From Tannerella sp. (lineage in GTDB: Bacteria > Bacteroidota > Bacteroidia > Bacteroidales > Tannerellaceae), in NCBI GenBank assembly GCA_031268395.1, contig JAIRXI010000125.1, positions 1 to 5,974 of the forward strand: a DNA stretch of 5,974 nucleotides, given 5' to 3'. Each line of letters starts with the position of its first letter. The stretch's first letter is position 1. This document shows, piece after piece, positions 5,800 through 5,974 of the stretch. The translations under genes and the position numbers were made by a program. The notes below the pieces were generated by a model, which saw nothing but the letters and a program-made list of their open reading frames with translations, was not told the DNA's origin and ran no database searches.

Positions 5800-5974
5800 A
5801 TGGACACGCAAGAAACAATGCTACGAGCGGATGAATCCGGTGAAACACCGGTCATGCTGCCGGAAGAGACTCAATCTTCGGAACAAATACGTCCGGATGA
5901 ACAGGCAAATGAAGTGGTTGAAGAAACAGACATTCAACAAACAGTGATTGAACAGCCGGAAACTGCTCCGGAAG
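5800..5974 (+). CDS. N-terminal fragment of an acidic protein, possibly DUF349 family (runs off window)
   Basis: The ATG at 5800 opens a frame with no stop through the last base, giving 58 codons. The product begins MDTQETMLRADESGETPVML and is very rich in Glu, Gln, Asp and Thr, with almost no hydrophobic clusters, no signal peptide and no membrane segment. It therefore looks like a disordered acidic leader of a larger cytoplasmic protein. Codon usage is less GC-biased than in the upstream genes, in keeping with a low-complexity region. DUF349 proteins of Bacteroidales commonly start with MDTQE/METQE followed by such an acidic tail before helical repeats, which is why I suggest that family; no DUF349 repeat is visible yet. 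The leader gatagaaag gives only a weak ribosome-binding match. It is preceded by its own promoter, so it is probably a separate transcription unit. Confidence 0.75.
   Translation, partial: MDTQETMLRADESGETPVMLPEETQSSEQIRPDEQANEVVEETDIQQTVIEQPETAPE

Noticed and set aside
5515..5811. Minus-strand open frame in the gap before the last gene
   Set aside because: It overlaps the candidate promoter and the next start, is rich in Lys/Phe from A/T runs and resembles no protein family.

Overview
The window looks like chromosomal DNA from a fairly GC-rich member of the Bacteroidetes, probably Bacteroidales. Three things point there. The protein sequences have a Bacteroidales flavour, notably RbfA followed by an FtsX/LolE-type permease whose N-terminus reads NLPFYISVRYLFAKKSHNAI. 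Shine-Dalgarno sequences are weak or absent. Two candidate promoters carry the Bacteroidetes -7 box TAnnTTTG (TACCTTTG at 858-865 and TTACTTTG at 5744-5751). Genus cannot be fixed from the sequence alone.

Layout. Positions 1-414 hold no recognisable gene: a GC-rich, hairpin-containing stretch, then an AT-rich stretch. Positions 415-851 form a MITE-like non-coding element with perfect 19-bp terminal inverted repeats, a nested inner unit with perfect 26-bp inverted repeats, and a strong REP-like palindrome. Its right end abuts the candidate promoter of the gene cluster. Positions 906-5523 are a tight rightward cluster: rbfA (30S ribosome maturation), a 690-residue in-frame fusion of an FtsX/LolE-type permease with a ZnuA-type zinc-binding lipoprotein, znuC (zinc ABC transporter ATPase), and a CrtI/RetSat-like FAD oxidoreductase. 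Gaps between genes are 6, 15 and 19 bases, so co-transcription is likely. After a possible terminator and a pyrimidine- and A/T-rich gap with its own promoter, a new gene with a very acidic N-terminus starts at 5800 and runs off the window; it may be a DUF349 protein.

How the genes fit together. The ZnuA module and ZnuC are the periplasmic binding and ATPase parts of a zinc/manganese uptake transporter. No ZnuB-type permease is present in the window, so the membrane partner must be encoded elsewhere or is unconventional. RbfA and the FAD enzyme have no evident mechanistic link to metal uptake.

The two most notable observations are the permease-lipoprotein fusion, which makes topological sense because the lipoprotein signal peptide would act as a fifth membrane segment delivering ZnuA to the periplasm, and the nested inverted-repeat element upstream of rbfA.
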